A stretch of DNA of 64,000 nt from NCBI GenBank assembly GCA_964035795.1, contig OZ038321.1, positions 3,702,721-3,766,720 on the forward strand, given 5' to 3'. Of this stretch, positions 1 through 12,518 are shown in pieces. The DNA comes from Pterobdella sp. o SKG-2022. Taxonomy: Eukaryota; Annelida; Clitellata; Hirudinida; Piscicolidae. A program made the translations under genes and the position numbers. The notes beneath the pieces are model-generated. The model had not been told where the DNA came from, made no database searches, and saw nothing but the letters and a program-made list of their open reading frames with translations. The number at the start of each line of letters is the position of its first letter. The stretch's first letter is position 1.

Positions 1-364
1 TGCACCACTGTCAACTTTGGCAACGCTGTTGGCACTGAGGGTTGTTGGTAGTTATGTAACTGTTATAAGGGTTCTCGTGGTTAGGTAATTATTATAGGGG
101 TAATGATAGTGGTTTGTTGAACTATTATGGGAGAGTATGGGAGTTTAATCAACACGAAGTAAATATAGTGATTCTTTAACTATTATAGAAAAATATGGGT
201 GATGTTTGAACTATTATAAGAAAATATTGATGATAGTTTAATATTATGTGGAAATGACAGTGATAGTTCGATTATTATAGTGTAAATATAGTGATTGTCC
301 AACTAATATGGGTAATATGAGTGGTTAATGTCACAGGGTATGCAAGAGAGAATGAAGAACAAAC

Positions 365-3300
365 CGTCTTCACAAGTTCGGATCGTCACCACCTCCGACG
401 GCTCACTCCGTAGGTCGTAAAAGTGCGCCGTGATGTAGTAATGGTACACGGTGAATTTCTCTAGTTTCTCTATCGTGGCTTTGGAGCTTTGCACTTTTTG
501 GTACTGCACTTGCTGTTCTGGGTCGTCTGCCAGCAATTTTGGTTAGATTGTCGATTATATAAATATGAATTTATTATAAGTAAGAGCTTTAAAAAAATTT
601 CTATATTGAAGAAAAGCGTGGTGAAGAACAATTAAGAAAACCCGTCCAATCTATAATAGCAATGAAAACGAACGTCAAAAGATGACGTCGAGTGAACAAT
701 ATAATAAAATTGTATACATAATGTTTATTTAATATTGTTATTCGTTCAACGTCTTTTGTCTCATAGAATGAGATTAGACGGTTTGTCAGAGCGCAGACGT
801 TCTTTTCTCCAGAAGTTTTTATTTGAAGAGTTCACTTTTCATGTTTTGCAACTTTCAAATCGGCTTCAACCAGTTGGATCCACGTACGTTTTGGCCTCCT
901 GACTCGTCGCCTTCCAGGAATCTGGACGTCACGGACTGCTTCAGGCCATTGCGAGTCACTCATACGTTCTAGGTGACCGTACCAACCAAGTCTGCTTTTT
1001 CGTATTTTGGTCAAAAGGGGTTCTATATCAAGCTTCTGCAGATCTAAACCCTATATATCAAAGTGCTTTATTTCTATAAGTGTAAAAACAAAAAAAAAAC
1101 AAATGAAATGAGCTCGAAAAATCAGTATCATTTTATTAGTCAGTATCTTTCCATTTTCTAAAGGGTTACTGACTTCTTTCCATGACTTAACCCTTTATCT
1201 CTATTTCTGTTGTAGGCATCTTCAAGATCTTTCCCAGCTTCCCACAAAAACTTTCCATCATACCTTTCTAAGCTAACCTTGGCCTTTCTCTTCCTCTACT
1301 ACCTTCAACTTCAAACTTCCACGCCTGCTTAACACAATCATCATGCTCTTCTTACAACATGACCCAGCCATCTCAAACTCCCTTGCCTCACCAATTCAAC
1401 AATCGTACTATCCAACTTCAATCTAACCATCAGCTTCTTTGTACTCACACCATCAGCTAGCTGCACACCACAAATTATTCGATAAATCCGTTTTTCTGCT
1501 CTTCTCAATGGATCTTACCACTCAAGTTTCTGAGCCATATGTCATGACAGGCTTCACACATGTCCTATAAATTTGTCCTTTGATATTCCATGCGTGTTTT
1601 TTGCCACAAAACATTAAAGACACACTGTTGAATGCCTTCCAGCCCAGTCCTATCCTACTTGTATCAGCTAGCTCACTTCCTCCTCAACCATTTATATTAT
1701 CCCCTAGATAACAATAATTATTTACCCTCTCCAACTCACTCAGACAAAAATTTAAAACATTATTATATTTTTTATTTGAACCATTCATACAAACCCTACA
1801 TTCAAAATTTACATTCATCTTACAAGAATTTCTCTTTTCTCTAGCACACCCACTTCATACATATTTTACACCTCACACAATTTACTTTAGTCCTCTTTAT
1901 ACACACCAGATGGATCATTCTTATCCAAGACAACAACCCCACTACCACCACAACTTTTGTCATTCTAAGATTAAACTTTAATCCTTTTACTTCAAAAGCT
2001 GCTTTTCAACGAATAAATTGTGCTTCCAGTTTTTCCATAATCTCTGCCATCAAAATTAAGTCATCCACATAAAGAGCACCTTTTTTCCGTTTTTCAACAA
2101 TAAATTTAACATATAGAAAACAAAAACGGCAGGAAAACCGATCCTTGATGGACACCAACATCAAATTCTTCCGAGTGTCCACCTCCAATCTGAGTCCGCG
2201 TTTTTGCTCCTTTGTACATTGACATTACTGCCTTTCCGGGACCAACTTCTTTCTCAGCGCACATTCAATCAACTTCATTGGCACCCGATCGAAAGCCTTC
2301 TCCAAATCAACAAAACAGATAAAAAGCTTCCTATTCTTTTCAAGGTAGCTTTCCTGCATTCTCCCAAGAAGAAAAATAGCTGTGCTTTTGCCAGGCATAA
2401 AACCAAATTGCATTTAGTCAACTTTCACTAACCTTCTTAACCTATTCTCCAACAATCTTTCCCCAACTTTCATACCATGCTCTAAAAGCTTTACACTTCG
2501 ATAGCTCGCACAGTCCATAACGCTACCTTTCTTCTTATAAATGGGAACAACTGTACTCATCCTCCAGTCGTGAGGCATATTCTTTCCATCGAAGATTTCA
2601 TTTGCTATTTGCTATATAACAGAGCTTACCACGTGGAAAAATATAGGATTATAAATAATTTATAATAACTATAAGTTTGAATAATATAACCTAGAATCCA
2701 GTAGTGAATGACGTATTGGGTGATTCTGACTCCAATTTTATCGAGAGGAGTATGCCACTTGAGCACAACATTACAATAATCATCCAATTCAGCCACTAAT
2801 TGGAAAGGGTGGTTGGGTGCAAGATCTAAAAAGAATGAATATTAATTAGTTGGAGAGAATTTAATTTAATTTTAATATTTAGTTTTATTTATTATTGTTT
2901 TGATATTATAGTTTAATATCTTTGGTTAGCAAACAATATTTTCGGATGTTTTCAAAATTTTATTTCATTTTTACTTTCTGAACACGGCCTGTTTTATTTA
3001 AATTATTTTTCAATTTGATTATAAAACGTTCATTAAACTTTTTTTTTCAAATTTCAAAAATTTTATTTTCGATCGTAAATTTAGACGTTAGCGATATTTT
3101 TATTTTGAATGTTTAAAAACGTATATTCATTAAATGAAATTATATTCATTTTGAAATATTTTTAAAAATTTCTTATTCTAAGATTTTTTGTCAAGTTTTC
3201 CAAAGAACTGTAATCCTCTCTCGCGTCAAGTGAGAGGCCGAGTATTTTATTTATAATTAGCACGCCTAATAAAACAACAGGGTATGGTAGTAATAGATTA

Positions 3301-6300
3301 AATAGTTTATATAAATAACTATAATATAAATTGCATATTTTATACTACAATCAAGCATAGCTAGTTTCAATCTCAGAACAACTAATAATACGTGGAGACT
3401 GAAATGGTCATGTAGGACCCCATTCTACTGCTTTTGAAGAGATGCATGGTGGACAAGTTTTGGGAGAGAGAAACCCTGAAGGAGAAAGACTGTTGGAATT
3501 TGCTAATGAGCCGGTGGTTGGTAATTCCTGGTTCAAGAAGAGGTTTGAGCACCTGGTTACATACCAGACCAAAATTGACTACAATAAGAGAAGTTTTAGA
3601 AAAACTGTTTCTAATTTGAAAGTCATTGTTTTGAAAGTGTGCAGCATAGCATAGACTAATGGTTGGAGATTTAAATGTTTGCTTTTATTTTTATCCAAAA
3701 AGAAAGGTTATTTTTTATGTAAAGTTTTGCAAACTGAGACTTTGTGAATCAAGTTGAATATTCCAATGAATTCAAAGCTTTAAACCGAAAAAACAAAAAA
3801 TTTGATGCAACTTTAGATTAACGTAGAAATTTCCTAAAGTCTAATTTGATTCATGCGTAAAACAGTTTTGTGGAGTTTCTGCAAAACATAAGGGTGGTGA
3901 ACGATAATTTTTCAAAAGTTGCGTCTCATGATTCGTTGGATGTGTAACGTTAGAACGAGTGATAACGCTCATTCTGACATTTCTTTCTAAACTTGGCATT
4001 CAAAATGTTAAGGTATTAGTTAGCACCAGCAGAATGGAGTGGGTTAGACACGTGAAGCACAGCGTGGGTCGATCTTGCAATTGCGTTGAAGGGAATATTT
4101 CGCAAGAAACTCGGTAGGCTAAAACGATATAGGATGAACTTTTATTGAAGCAAAAAAGAAAGTTAGACATGTTTTGTGTACATCCCCTCAATCGCTCAGA
4201 GCGGAAAGGCCAACTACGAAAAAGATCTTCCAAAAAGCCCAACTTTTGGTGAAGGAAATCAGGTTATAACAAGTATTTGATCGATTTAACTAACGAGAAT
4301 AGCAACAGTAATTAATTAAAATACACATACCTGAAACATCGTCGTAAAGAAAAAAAGTGGTGAGAGCAAATTTTTTGAAATTATGGACCACAAATTGATA
4401 AATTCCAAAGTCTTCAGGTCGAAACAGTTTCCAGCTCATAGAAGCTGTATACACATACTTCTTGCTATTTAAACTCTCATTCTTATTGTTTTTGAGGGCA
4501 TTTGAAGGCATGGCATTTTTGGTGAACGCGAAACGGGTAGATGGTGTTGAAGAAGTCTCATCAAAAATCACTTCATCATTCTTTAACCATTGAATGCGAG
4601 GTTCGGGGTAGCCCTGTGAAAGGATTGATGTTGTAATGTTGTTGATGGTTGGTGCTGAGTGTATCATTTCAATTGCTTACCTCATAATGACAGGTCAAGT
4701 TAAATGCCTTGTTAACGGTTGCAAAAACCCATTGATTGGACCCATTCATTATTGTAGGTGGGGCTGGTTGAATTTTATCAATAAAATCAAGAAAAAGCAA
4801 GAATTTTTTAAAGTTTGAAAAACACATAAATAACAGAAGTTACTTTTCAATCTGCTATATAAAGTAAATAAAAATTTAATAATAACAATAAGAGTATACC
4901 CACAATACACGTATATATAAAATGAAGTGGAAAGGGACGTTGCATGGTGGCATGTATACTTCCCAGCATCTGATAACACAACATTTCTCAACACCAGTCC
5001 AGATGGCAACTTTGTTGCTCCCATTTTTCTACCTTTAATAGGATTCAACAAGTATGTTTTAGAGTTCGGGAGGCATGTTTTAGATGTTAAAAAGGTATAG
5101 TTGTTGGTTACTAACCATTTTTACTCCATGTTGAATGTGATGTACTCCAAAGACAACTCAAGACTAATGTTTCTCCAACAAACAAATAACCATAACCTTT
5201 ACCCACCAATGAATCATTCTCATCATTAACTTCCCCCAAGTAGGAATATTCTCCACTCATTTGAGCATTTTTCTTTATTACTACAGCTTTTTTACCTAGT
5301 AATTTTACTCGGGCATTGGGCTTGGCATTATTGGGAGCCATGTTAACTTCAAAACTCACCCCTATTGTAACATCTTGTGTTTCTGAATAGCCAACATAAT
5401 CATTGGTTGCCAAGCACTTATATTCACCAACATCAGTGGTTGTGAAATTGAGAATATATAGATGCGAACTTGATAACTGGAACAGTCTGTAGAGAACATT
5501 CTTAAATTCTTAAAATACTTTGAACTTGTAATAAAATTGAATACTTGATATTTTGCAAATGGATGAATTGATTTTATATTTGAAAATTGAGAAGAAAAAT
5601 AAGAAGCAAAATAATATAAAAACATGAAAAATTCAAACCACATTCAAAGAAATGAAATGAAAACAAAACGAGATAAGTAAAAAAATGAGTACTTTTCCAC
5701 AAAATTAACTTCCAAACACAGATCAATATGATTAAAAGTACCTTTCAGAGGATGAGCCTAAAATGCTTTGATAAGTGATAGGCCGTAAGAGATCAGAAAA
5801 ATATTCTGAATTGACTGAATTTATTTTATACCACAAAACTTTGGCTGCTGGAAAGCTATGTATTGGACACCTCAACAATATATTTTCTCCTGTTTTGACA
5901 CTTATATTTTTGAACACATTTTGATTAGCTATTGAGCTAGCTTGAGTACAGATATCAGTATTATTTTTTAGTTTTTTCTTGTCATGCTCTTTATTATTAT
6001 CATATGAAAAGTGAATATCTGCAAGTTTAATCAAGTCATTAAGAGTTATGCAAATACTGTAATTGAAGCAAAAGAATGTTGAATAAAAGACATATTAAAT
6101 AACATACTCACATGCCAAAAGAAGGCTGGTACTATGGCTGATTGCTGAATCATAATTGCTTTCTAAGACACACTTATAATTACCTGAGTGTGGTCCCTTC
6201 ACAGACTTAATGAGCAAAGAATTATTCTCAAAAATAGAATATTCATTGTTGAATATGTTTAGCCTAGAATTAGGCATAAGTTTTTTAAGATTGGAAAACT

Positions 6301-6465
6301 CTTTTTGAACTATGGGTGTAAAACCAAAGTACCACGAAAGTTTTTCAACTTTTGTTTGATTGATATGGAATGGGCAATGTAAAATGACTGAAGAATTGCA
6401 AGTTGTAATGTTATAAGATAAGTCACTAGCGAAAAGAATGCTGTAACGAGGAATGCTTTGGCCTC
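365..6465 (-). CDS. Ig/fibronectin-III cell-surface protein, partial (both ends missing)
   Basis: Eight exons join in phase on the minus strand: 6112-6465, 5742-6018, 5116-5486, 4904-5032, 4681-4763, 4331-4613, 2691-2825 and 365-526 (about 598 codons). Ig1 (residues 1-118) has Cys in SVILHC, Trp in LSWYF and Cys in SGNYKC. Ig2 (about 150-245) has LLRC, VLWYK and VGEYKC. Ig3 (about 300-376) has LVLSC, STWSKNG and DAGKYTC. Ig4 (about 378-498) has FNLTC and IQWLKN, but its closing strand reads FGIYQFVV, so the second Cys is replaced by Phe. Residues 500-598 form one FN3 domain (VVLKWHTPL ... YYITAHFYDLRSEPSEV) split over two exons. This is the build of an adhesion molecule or receptor ectodomain. 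No kinase or membrane segment lies in the window, and the signal-peptide exon was not found, so the exact family is unknown. The next 3' exon lies beyond base 1. Confidence 0.82.
832..1014 (-). pseudogene. 3' tail fragment of a non-LTR retrotransposon reverse transcriptase
   Basis: A 60-codon open stretch contains RLGWYGHLERMSDSQWP followed by a basic PGRRRVRRPKRTW motif. This is the usual C-terminal tail of LINE reverse transcriptases (pattern RLRWxGHxxRM...GRRxxGRPxxxW). No RT core adjoins it in frame. It lies in the last visible intron (527-2690) of the Ig/FN3 gene and is oriented like that gene. A second copy of the same kind of tail is seen further along in the neighbouring fragment at about 1290, so this is probably a separate insertion. 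Confidence 0.65.
1130..2630 (-). mobile_element. Degenerate RTE-like LINE, 3' half of the reverse transcriptase
   Basis: Reading down the minus strand from about 2600, the broken frames give MPHDWRMSTVVPIYKKKG, then QFGFMPGKST, then CFVDLEKAFDRVP, and later ALYVDDLILMAE near 2070. This is the standard order of RT fingers/palm motifs in RTE-type elements (VPIYKxKG, FGFxPGxST, FVDLEKAFDRVP, YADD). The active-site box reads YVDD. Further down, about 1290, a WKFEVEGSRGR tail motif is recognisable. Several in-frame stops and frameshifts show the copy is dead. It sits in an intron of the Ig/FN3 gene. Confidence 0.75.
3385..3660 (+). pseudogene. LINE endonuclease-domain fragment, opposite orientation to 1130-2630
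   Basis: The plus strand reads GD, stop, NGHVGPHSTAFEEMHGG, then ERNPEGERLLEFANE and GNSWFKKRFEHLVTYQ. This matches the GDxNGHVG and GERLLEFA ... NTxFxKRxxxxxTY stretches of the AP-like endonuclease of RTE-type LINEs. There is one stop inside the GDxNGHVG motif, and nothing upstream or downstream continues the element. It lies in the intron between the Ig4 exon and the first FN3 exon (2826-4330), antisense to that gene. Confidence 0.65.
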
Positions 6466-6988
6466 CTAATGAAATAAGCATTATTTTAATCAATATTTTA
6501 TTTTAGATTGAATTTAATCAAAAAACAAGCTGAATATGATAATAAATTATAATTAATAAAATAAAAGTAGAATTTTATTTAAAATGTCTATTTCAAAAGG
6601 TAATTTAGTAATTTACATGACTTATTACGAGATTGTATTTAATTTTATATGATACCTTTAAAGTGAAAAAAACAATACAACATTATAATGTACAATATAT
6701 AATGAATATTCAAAGAATTCATGAAAATAAAAAAGCTTAAAAAATCAAATTTGAAATTTTTATAATCAATGTTATTGATACATCTAACTGACCAATAAAT
6801 TCGTACATTCATTTATCTACACTGATAAAATTTAAGAAAAATATCTACTTAGTATCTTTTATTGTTAAGGTTTTTGAAGTTGATTGAAAATTTTCAACTT
6901 TCATTTTGAAAAATCTAATAATGATGATATCAAAGCGATGGAAACTATAATATTCAAATGAAACACTTTTAGAAGTTTATTTTATTCC

Positions 6989-7025
6989 AAGAAGCTTTTC
7001 GTAAGATGAACTTGAATTATCAAGG
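6989..7025 (+). repeat. Terminal fragment of the small inverted-repeat element family
   Basis: The sequence gaagcttttcgtaagatg followed by aacttgaattatcaag matches the core found at 53682, 59692, 43671 and elsewhere in the window. Only one end is present here. Confidence 0.5.
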
Positions 7026-8145
7026 GAAGTTATTTGGCTCATAGAAAGGCTTGTATATCAACACGAAATCCAAAAAAACTAGGTGGTAGAATTTTTTGGA
7101 ATGATGAATAAAACAATTGAGATAAAAATATACTGAAAGACTTAAAAATAATTGAACATTTAATTACTAGAAACTTGAAAACTCAAAAAAAAAATGAGTT
7201 GTTTGAAATAAAATTAAAGTAAAAAATTGAAAAAAAACTTGTATTGGAATGAATGTACCAATACCATTCAGTTATTCTAATGCCATTTTAAATTAATTAT
7301 TCATTATTATTTTTATTTATAAGGGTTCACAAAAAAGCACTAAAAAGTGAATGTTGATTCAATAGTTAGAGTTTTTCGTTCGCCGAAGCACGGCTTCTCT
7401 CCAACTTCCACGATTTCCTGTCTTGCAAGTTATGCCTTTTATAAATTAGTTATAAAAATAACCCTCATGTTTTATTGTTGCCTTTTATTTCCTTTCGCTC
7501 GTCATTTATGACATTTAAATATTTCAAAATAATAATTTTATTATCTTTTTGAACGCCTTTTCAAGAAAAATATTTTCATCAATAAAGTATTCCTAGATGC
7601 TGATATCTATTATTGTATGTATGTTTCAATGTTACAAAAGTGATGATGAAGGTTTGAGGTACCGAGATGTCAAAACGCTTCAAATATTTTGTCAAATACA
7701 CATGAAATATTAAAAAATGTTCATGAAAGTTTAATAAAAATAAAAGAATGTTGAATCTAATAAAACTACATATATTTAAAAAAAAGCAACAACAAAAACC
7801 AGTGTTAGAAGGCTTAAATTGCACTTCTTGTTCAATAACTTCAACTTACGAGGAGTTTAAAAACATTCAAAAAATTGGCTTTTAATTATCGATAAGTTTA
7901 ACCAGATTACAAGACGTTACCAAAAAGAATTATAACTAAATTATAGCTTAATTTTTAAAATAAAATATTTTCTAAAAGTTTCTATGAAAGAAAGTTATAC
8001 AAAACTCAGTTCAAAAAAACATACGATCTCTAAGAAATTTTTACCTTTTAAAAAAATCTCTTCATTAATATTCATGAACTCACTAAATAAATAAATATTA
8101 AAAAATCCATTCATTAAATAATTATTGCTTACAAAATCTGAATAC

Positions 8146-8280
8146 CTTATAGCTCAGTTGGTAGAGCATCAGACTAATCAACCAAAGTTACCGGGCTCGA
8201 TCCCGTGTTGGGGCAAAAATCTGCGCACTGCTTCACAGTGTGTTTTGCTATAAATTTAATGTGGAGTGAGTGTTTTAAGC
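8146..8280 (+). repeat. tRNA-Lys-derived SINE (dead tRNA head)
   Basis: The stretch atagctcagttggtagagc is a perfect polymerase III A box, continued by atcagact exactly as in metazoan tRNA-Lys. About 25 bases on comes a B box, gggctcgatccc. The anticodon arm does not pair (a tRNA-Lys would read TTTAATCTGA where this reads aatcaacc), and there is no matching acceptor stem, so it is a tRNA-derived SINE head rather than a tRNA gene. A short non-tRNA body follows. Confidence 0.65.
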
Positions 8281-8604
8281 AAAATAAAAACTGTCTATTA
8301 TATGCACCATACATGAAATAGAAGGGCTTCTAAACAGATAAATAGCAGAACTAAATTAACGTTTCAAGCAATTGTGATCAAAAGACTGGAGCTAGCAACA
8401 ATTGTGCTGAAAAATTAACAAAATTTTGAAATAATAAATAAGATAAAAAATGTATTAAATTGATTACCAACAAAGTTTATTAAAATCAGTTATTTACAAG
8501 CATTTAAACTTAACAGCTTCAAGCATTAACTTGATTGGAAGCATTTGCTAGGGACCCGTTTTAAATTCATTGAATTTTTCACGAGTCAATTATTCGATAA
8601 GTTT

Positions 8605-8745
8605 TTTATTTTTGAAATATATTTTTTGTATTCAAAATATATTTTTTCATATTTGAAACCTATTTTTTCATATTTGAAACCTATTTTTTCATATTTGAAA
8701 AGTATTTTTTATATTTGAAATATATTTTTTTAATATTTAAAATAT
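8605..8745 (+). repeat. Imperfect tandem repeat, about 24 bp unit
   Basis: A unit close to tatttttt-catatttgaaacc is repeated at least five times with increasing decay toward the right end. It is simple AT-rich minisatellite DNA. Confidence 0.7.
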
Positions 8746-11700
8746 AATTTTCCATTTTCAAACTATATTTATTATATTTCATATTCATTTTATATTTGAT
8801 GCATATTTTTTATGTTCGATATATTTTTTATCTATTTTTTATTATTTTTATATATTTTTCCATTGATAACCCTATATTTTATGCTTTCAACACTTGAAAA
8901 TTATTTTTCATCAGTTGGCAAACTCGACAAAAACCTCATAACCCTCCCCACCACAGCTCAAACCTTCAATCTGATCCTTATATGCTTCCTTCAATACAAT
9001 CCCATCAATCAAAAACAACTAGACACTAAACTCTTCAACTTGAGTAACACGAGGCTTTTCGTTACAAGTTTGACGTCACCACTGCTTGCCAACAAATTAT
9101 TCATTTAGTGAAGCTTTTAAATATTTCATTGAAAAATATTTTAAAATAATAATTATGAGGCCTAGAAACCCTTGAAGTTAACGCCACTATTATAACATTT
9201 GTATTTTTATTGTATCAACAGTACCTGCCATAGTTTCACTTAATGCCCAACAAGAAAGTGTATTTGCAAGTTTAACGGGTTCCAAAAACTCATATATTTT
9301 CAATCTTCATTTTATTCATTTTATCATTACTATGCGCATTATTTCATTATTTTTATTTTTATTATTTTTGTTTTTTTTCTTATTTTTTTATTATATTCAT
9401 AAAATTATTTTTATACAAGTAAAATGTTCTTCATTTTTCTTTTATATATGCATCCGAGAATTCAGTAAGGTAACTTACTTTTAGATGAATATTCAATCTG
9501 TATGATTATAAAAATAAAAATAACCGTTTCATCTTCAATAAAATATTATAATTAATTTGCGAATTTGATAGTTGTATTTTAAAAAATGAAAAATGGAATA
9601 GTTTCTGAGCAGGGCAGAATTGTTATATTTTCGTGTAATGATTATCAAATCTTTTAGACCGCTTATATGATACTAGTTTTGAACTTTTTTTCCATAGATT
9701 TTTCAGAAATTTCGAACAAAATTTTCGAAAAAAAATAACATCGACATTTTTGTTTTTAGTTTTTTTGGTTTCACAAAGGTTTGGATAATTATTTTTTCCA
9801 TTCAAAACAAGCTCCACATAGTGAATTAGAAAACCACAATTTTATGTTGAAGCAAATCTCGTCAATACCGATTCCACACCATCTTCAAATAACTCAAATT
9901 TATCAATATTTATCTTCAAGATAAGTCCATGTTTTTGTTCATATAGCAACCAAGTCAAAACGACTTGAAACTTTACCATAATAATGATAATAATAATAAT
10001 AATATAATAATTCATGCTCTACATAATAATTTATCAAGTTCTGATAATACGATTTGTTCTAGAAGGTGTGGCAACATCAGGATAGAGCCGATAACTTGAT
10101 AAAGAAACAGTGAATAAATTGTAGGATCAATTGCTCCATGAAACTATGTTCTTCATCATCCTAATGGTTAACACCATCAATAGTTCTGCCGCAGTAATAC
10201 TGCGATGTTTCACTGACATAAGTAAAAAATAGATTTTTTTGCTATTGAGCCAAACAACCTCATGCGTTCGTTGAATGTTGAAGCAGTCCTTAAGAGAACA
10301 AATATTATTAGTGAGCCTATCAAAGATATACTGTGAAAATTGGAAAAGTTCCAAAACCTTATATATGATGTGAATTATCTAATGTAAATATAGATGGTAG
10401 GTTTGAGTATTTTTTACTTTAAATATTTGAGTCATGTTTTGTGCACCGTTGAATATTATATGGAATTTTCGATATATGAATTAATACGTGTATTTGTGAA
10501 GGTATATGTATCGGTCGTAGAGGTAAATTTCGCAGAAAATTGTTATAACTTTCCCATAAATAAAGTTTGTTTATGGGATTCTATTAAACAAAATGGCTCT
10601 ATATTCAGATTCATAAAAATCAAAAATTTTATTATCAGCTCCAATTAAAAGGGAAGTGAGAAAAACATTTGAAAATGTAGAAATTACTTTTTGAACAGAA
10701 ATAAATTTAACTATACTATAGAGGCTTGGAAAAATATTAAAAACCCTTATGAAAATGTAAATAAAAACACCCAAACCCGCTCAAAAAAAGTCCCATAAAT
10801 AACCAGAATACCTTTAATACAGAAAAACTTATCTGAATGAAACTCAACAAAGAACATTGAAATAAACAGACTGTAAGCTCAAAAAAGATTTCAAATCTTT
10901 TTGCAAAAGAGGTGCTATGTTACCAGACGAAAGCCATGACAAAAACAAAAACCTCCCAAGAATTTAATTTAACCCATATTACTTATAGAATGTTTATGAA
11001 ACTAGAGACTAGGGTACTTTGTTAACCATTGATGCATCTATCTGATCTCATCTTTGCCATATCTCTTCTGCTTTCAACACCACATGTTTTCCACGCTACT
11101 GTTTCCTTGGAGGTGTTAAGTAAAGTAACATTTTTGAATTTTTTTTCTTATGCCTTTTCAATCAAAAAAGAAAGGGTTTTTGTAAAATGTTTTTTTTTAA
11201 AGAAAAGCTGACTATGAGAGTCATTTCTCATGAGTAAATAAAGTTAATATCAGATTTATCACTAACATTAATTATTCACTATAAAAACTGAAATTTTGAT
11301 TCGTTTATCTAGACAAAGTACATGGCACTTAGTACATGGTGAAGTTTAAAATTTCTATGCAAAATGAAATATGGCGTGGAAAAGTCTTATGTGCATTCTA
11401 CTCTTTTAGGTGCTTTCTTGTGTGTGTTTTGCGTTTTGCAAGTGGAATGCACTAGAAAATTTATTTTTAGTTCATATAATCAATAAAAATAAAGGTTTTT
11501 TAAGTTTAAATGAGAAATTATTGAATTTGAATTTCATCCAAATTTAATATTTTTTAATGACTTGAAAAAAATAATGGAGACATTTCGTGAAAAATTTCAA
11601 TTTGGAATAGAATTATTTTTGCCTTAAGAAACCCTTTCGTAAAATAATTCATTTCTAAAATTAACCGATGTGGAGGTCAATAAAAAAAAGAATTCACAAT

Positions 11701-12409
11701 TTTATTTTAAATAGTTATATTTTATTATCGCCATTTTGCTTCCATATTTAATTCAGAGGCATATTTTATCTAAAAAAAAAATATGGAGGAGAATAAGAAA
11801 TTCATCTTATTAAGTAATTCCTCACTAGTTTTCAAAGCCGAAAAGCGAAGCCTGTAAAAGACGCGTGCATATTTCATGGGTAACTTGTTATTCTTTATAC
11901 TTTTCTTCTAACCTTTCTTTGTTCCATTCTGTGACCCAGCACACTAAAACCAGATAAATACCCACATTTTTTAAAAATGACCTTTCTAGCGGGTAGGTAG
12001 CCATTTGTAATGACACTTTTTTTATTCTTAACACGCTGAGGCTTTTGGGCAGATGGATTGGTAGTGGGATGAGTGAAGAGATCAATTTAAAAGTTATTAT
12101 AATGATGAATTTAATAAATATTTTGTGCGCAGACGTTTTTTAAACGGCGATGATGTACGTTGATGCCAAAACAAAATTAATAATTTTTAATAATTATTGA
12201 ATTTAACTTTTAAGATTCACAGTTTGATTTATCAAACTTTTTTTATTGAAATTGAAAAGTTTCCATGTGATAATTGATTTTCTATTTTTCAAGCATTTTA
12301 TCATGATTTTGTAAAGATATTCAAGTACAAAGAGAGAAACCAAACTTTGTAGATTTGAAAATTACATGAGTTAAAAATAAGTGTTTCCTAAGCTTATGTT
12401 ATTTTATCC

Positions 12410-12518
12410 AATTTAATATAGTTTTTATTTTATTTAATTTAATATAGTTTTTATTTTATTTAATTTAATATAGTTTTTATTTTATTTAATTTAATATAGT
12501 TTTTATTTTATTTAATTT
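12410..12518 (+). repeat. 26-bp minisatellite, about four near-identical copies
   Basis: The unit begins aatttaatatagttttta and ends ttttattt. Four copies in a row are essentially identical, which indicates recent expansion. Confidence 0.85.

Noticed and set aside
7579..7824. Minus-strand frame with a hydrophobic start that could be the missing signal exon of the Ig gene
   Set aside because: The frame has no convincing signal cleavage site and no donor in the phase required by exon 6112-6465.
8150..8216. Possible functional tRNA gene
   Set aside because: Only the A and B boxes and the D arm fit; the anticodon stem and acceptor stem do not pair, so it is a SINE head.
10127..10354. Minus-strand 75-codon frame
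   Set aside because: It has no domain, splice context or similarity I can recognise.
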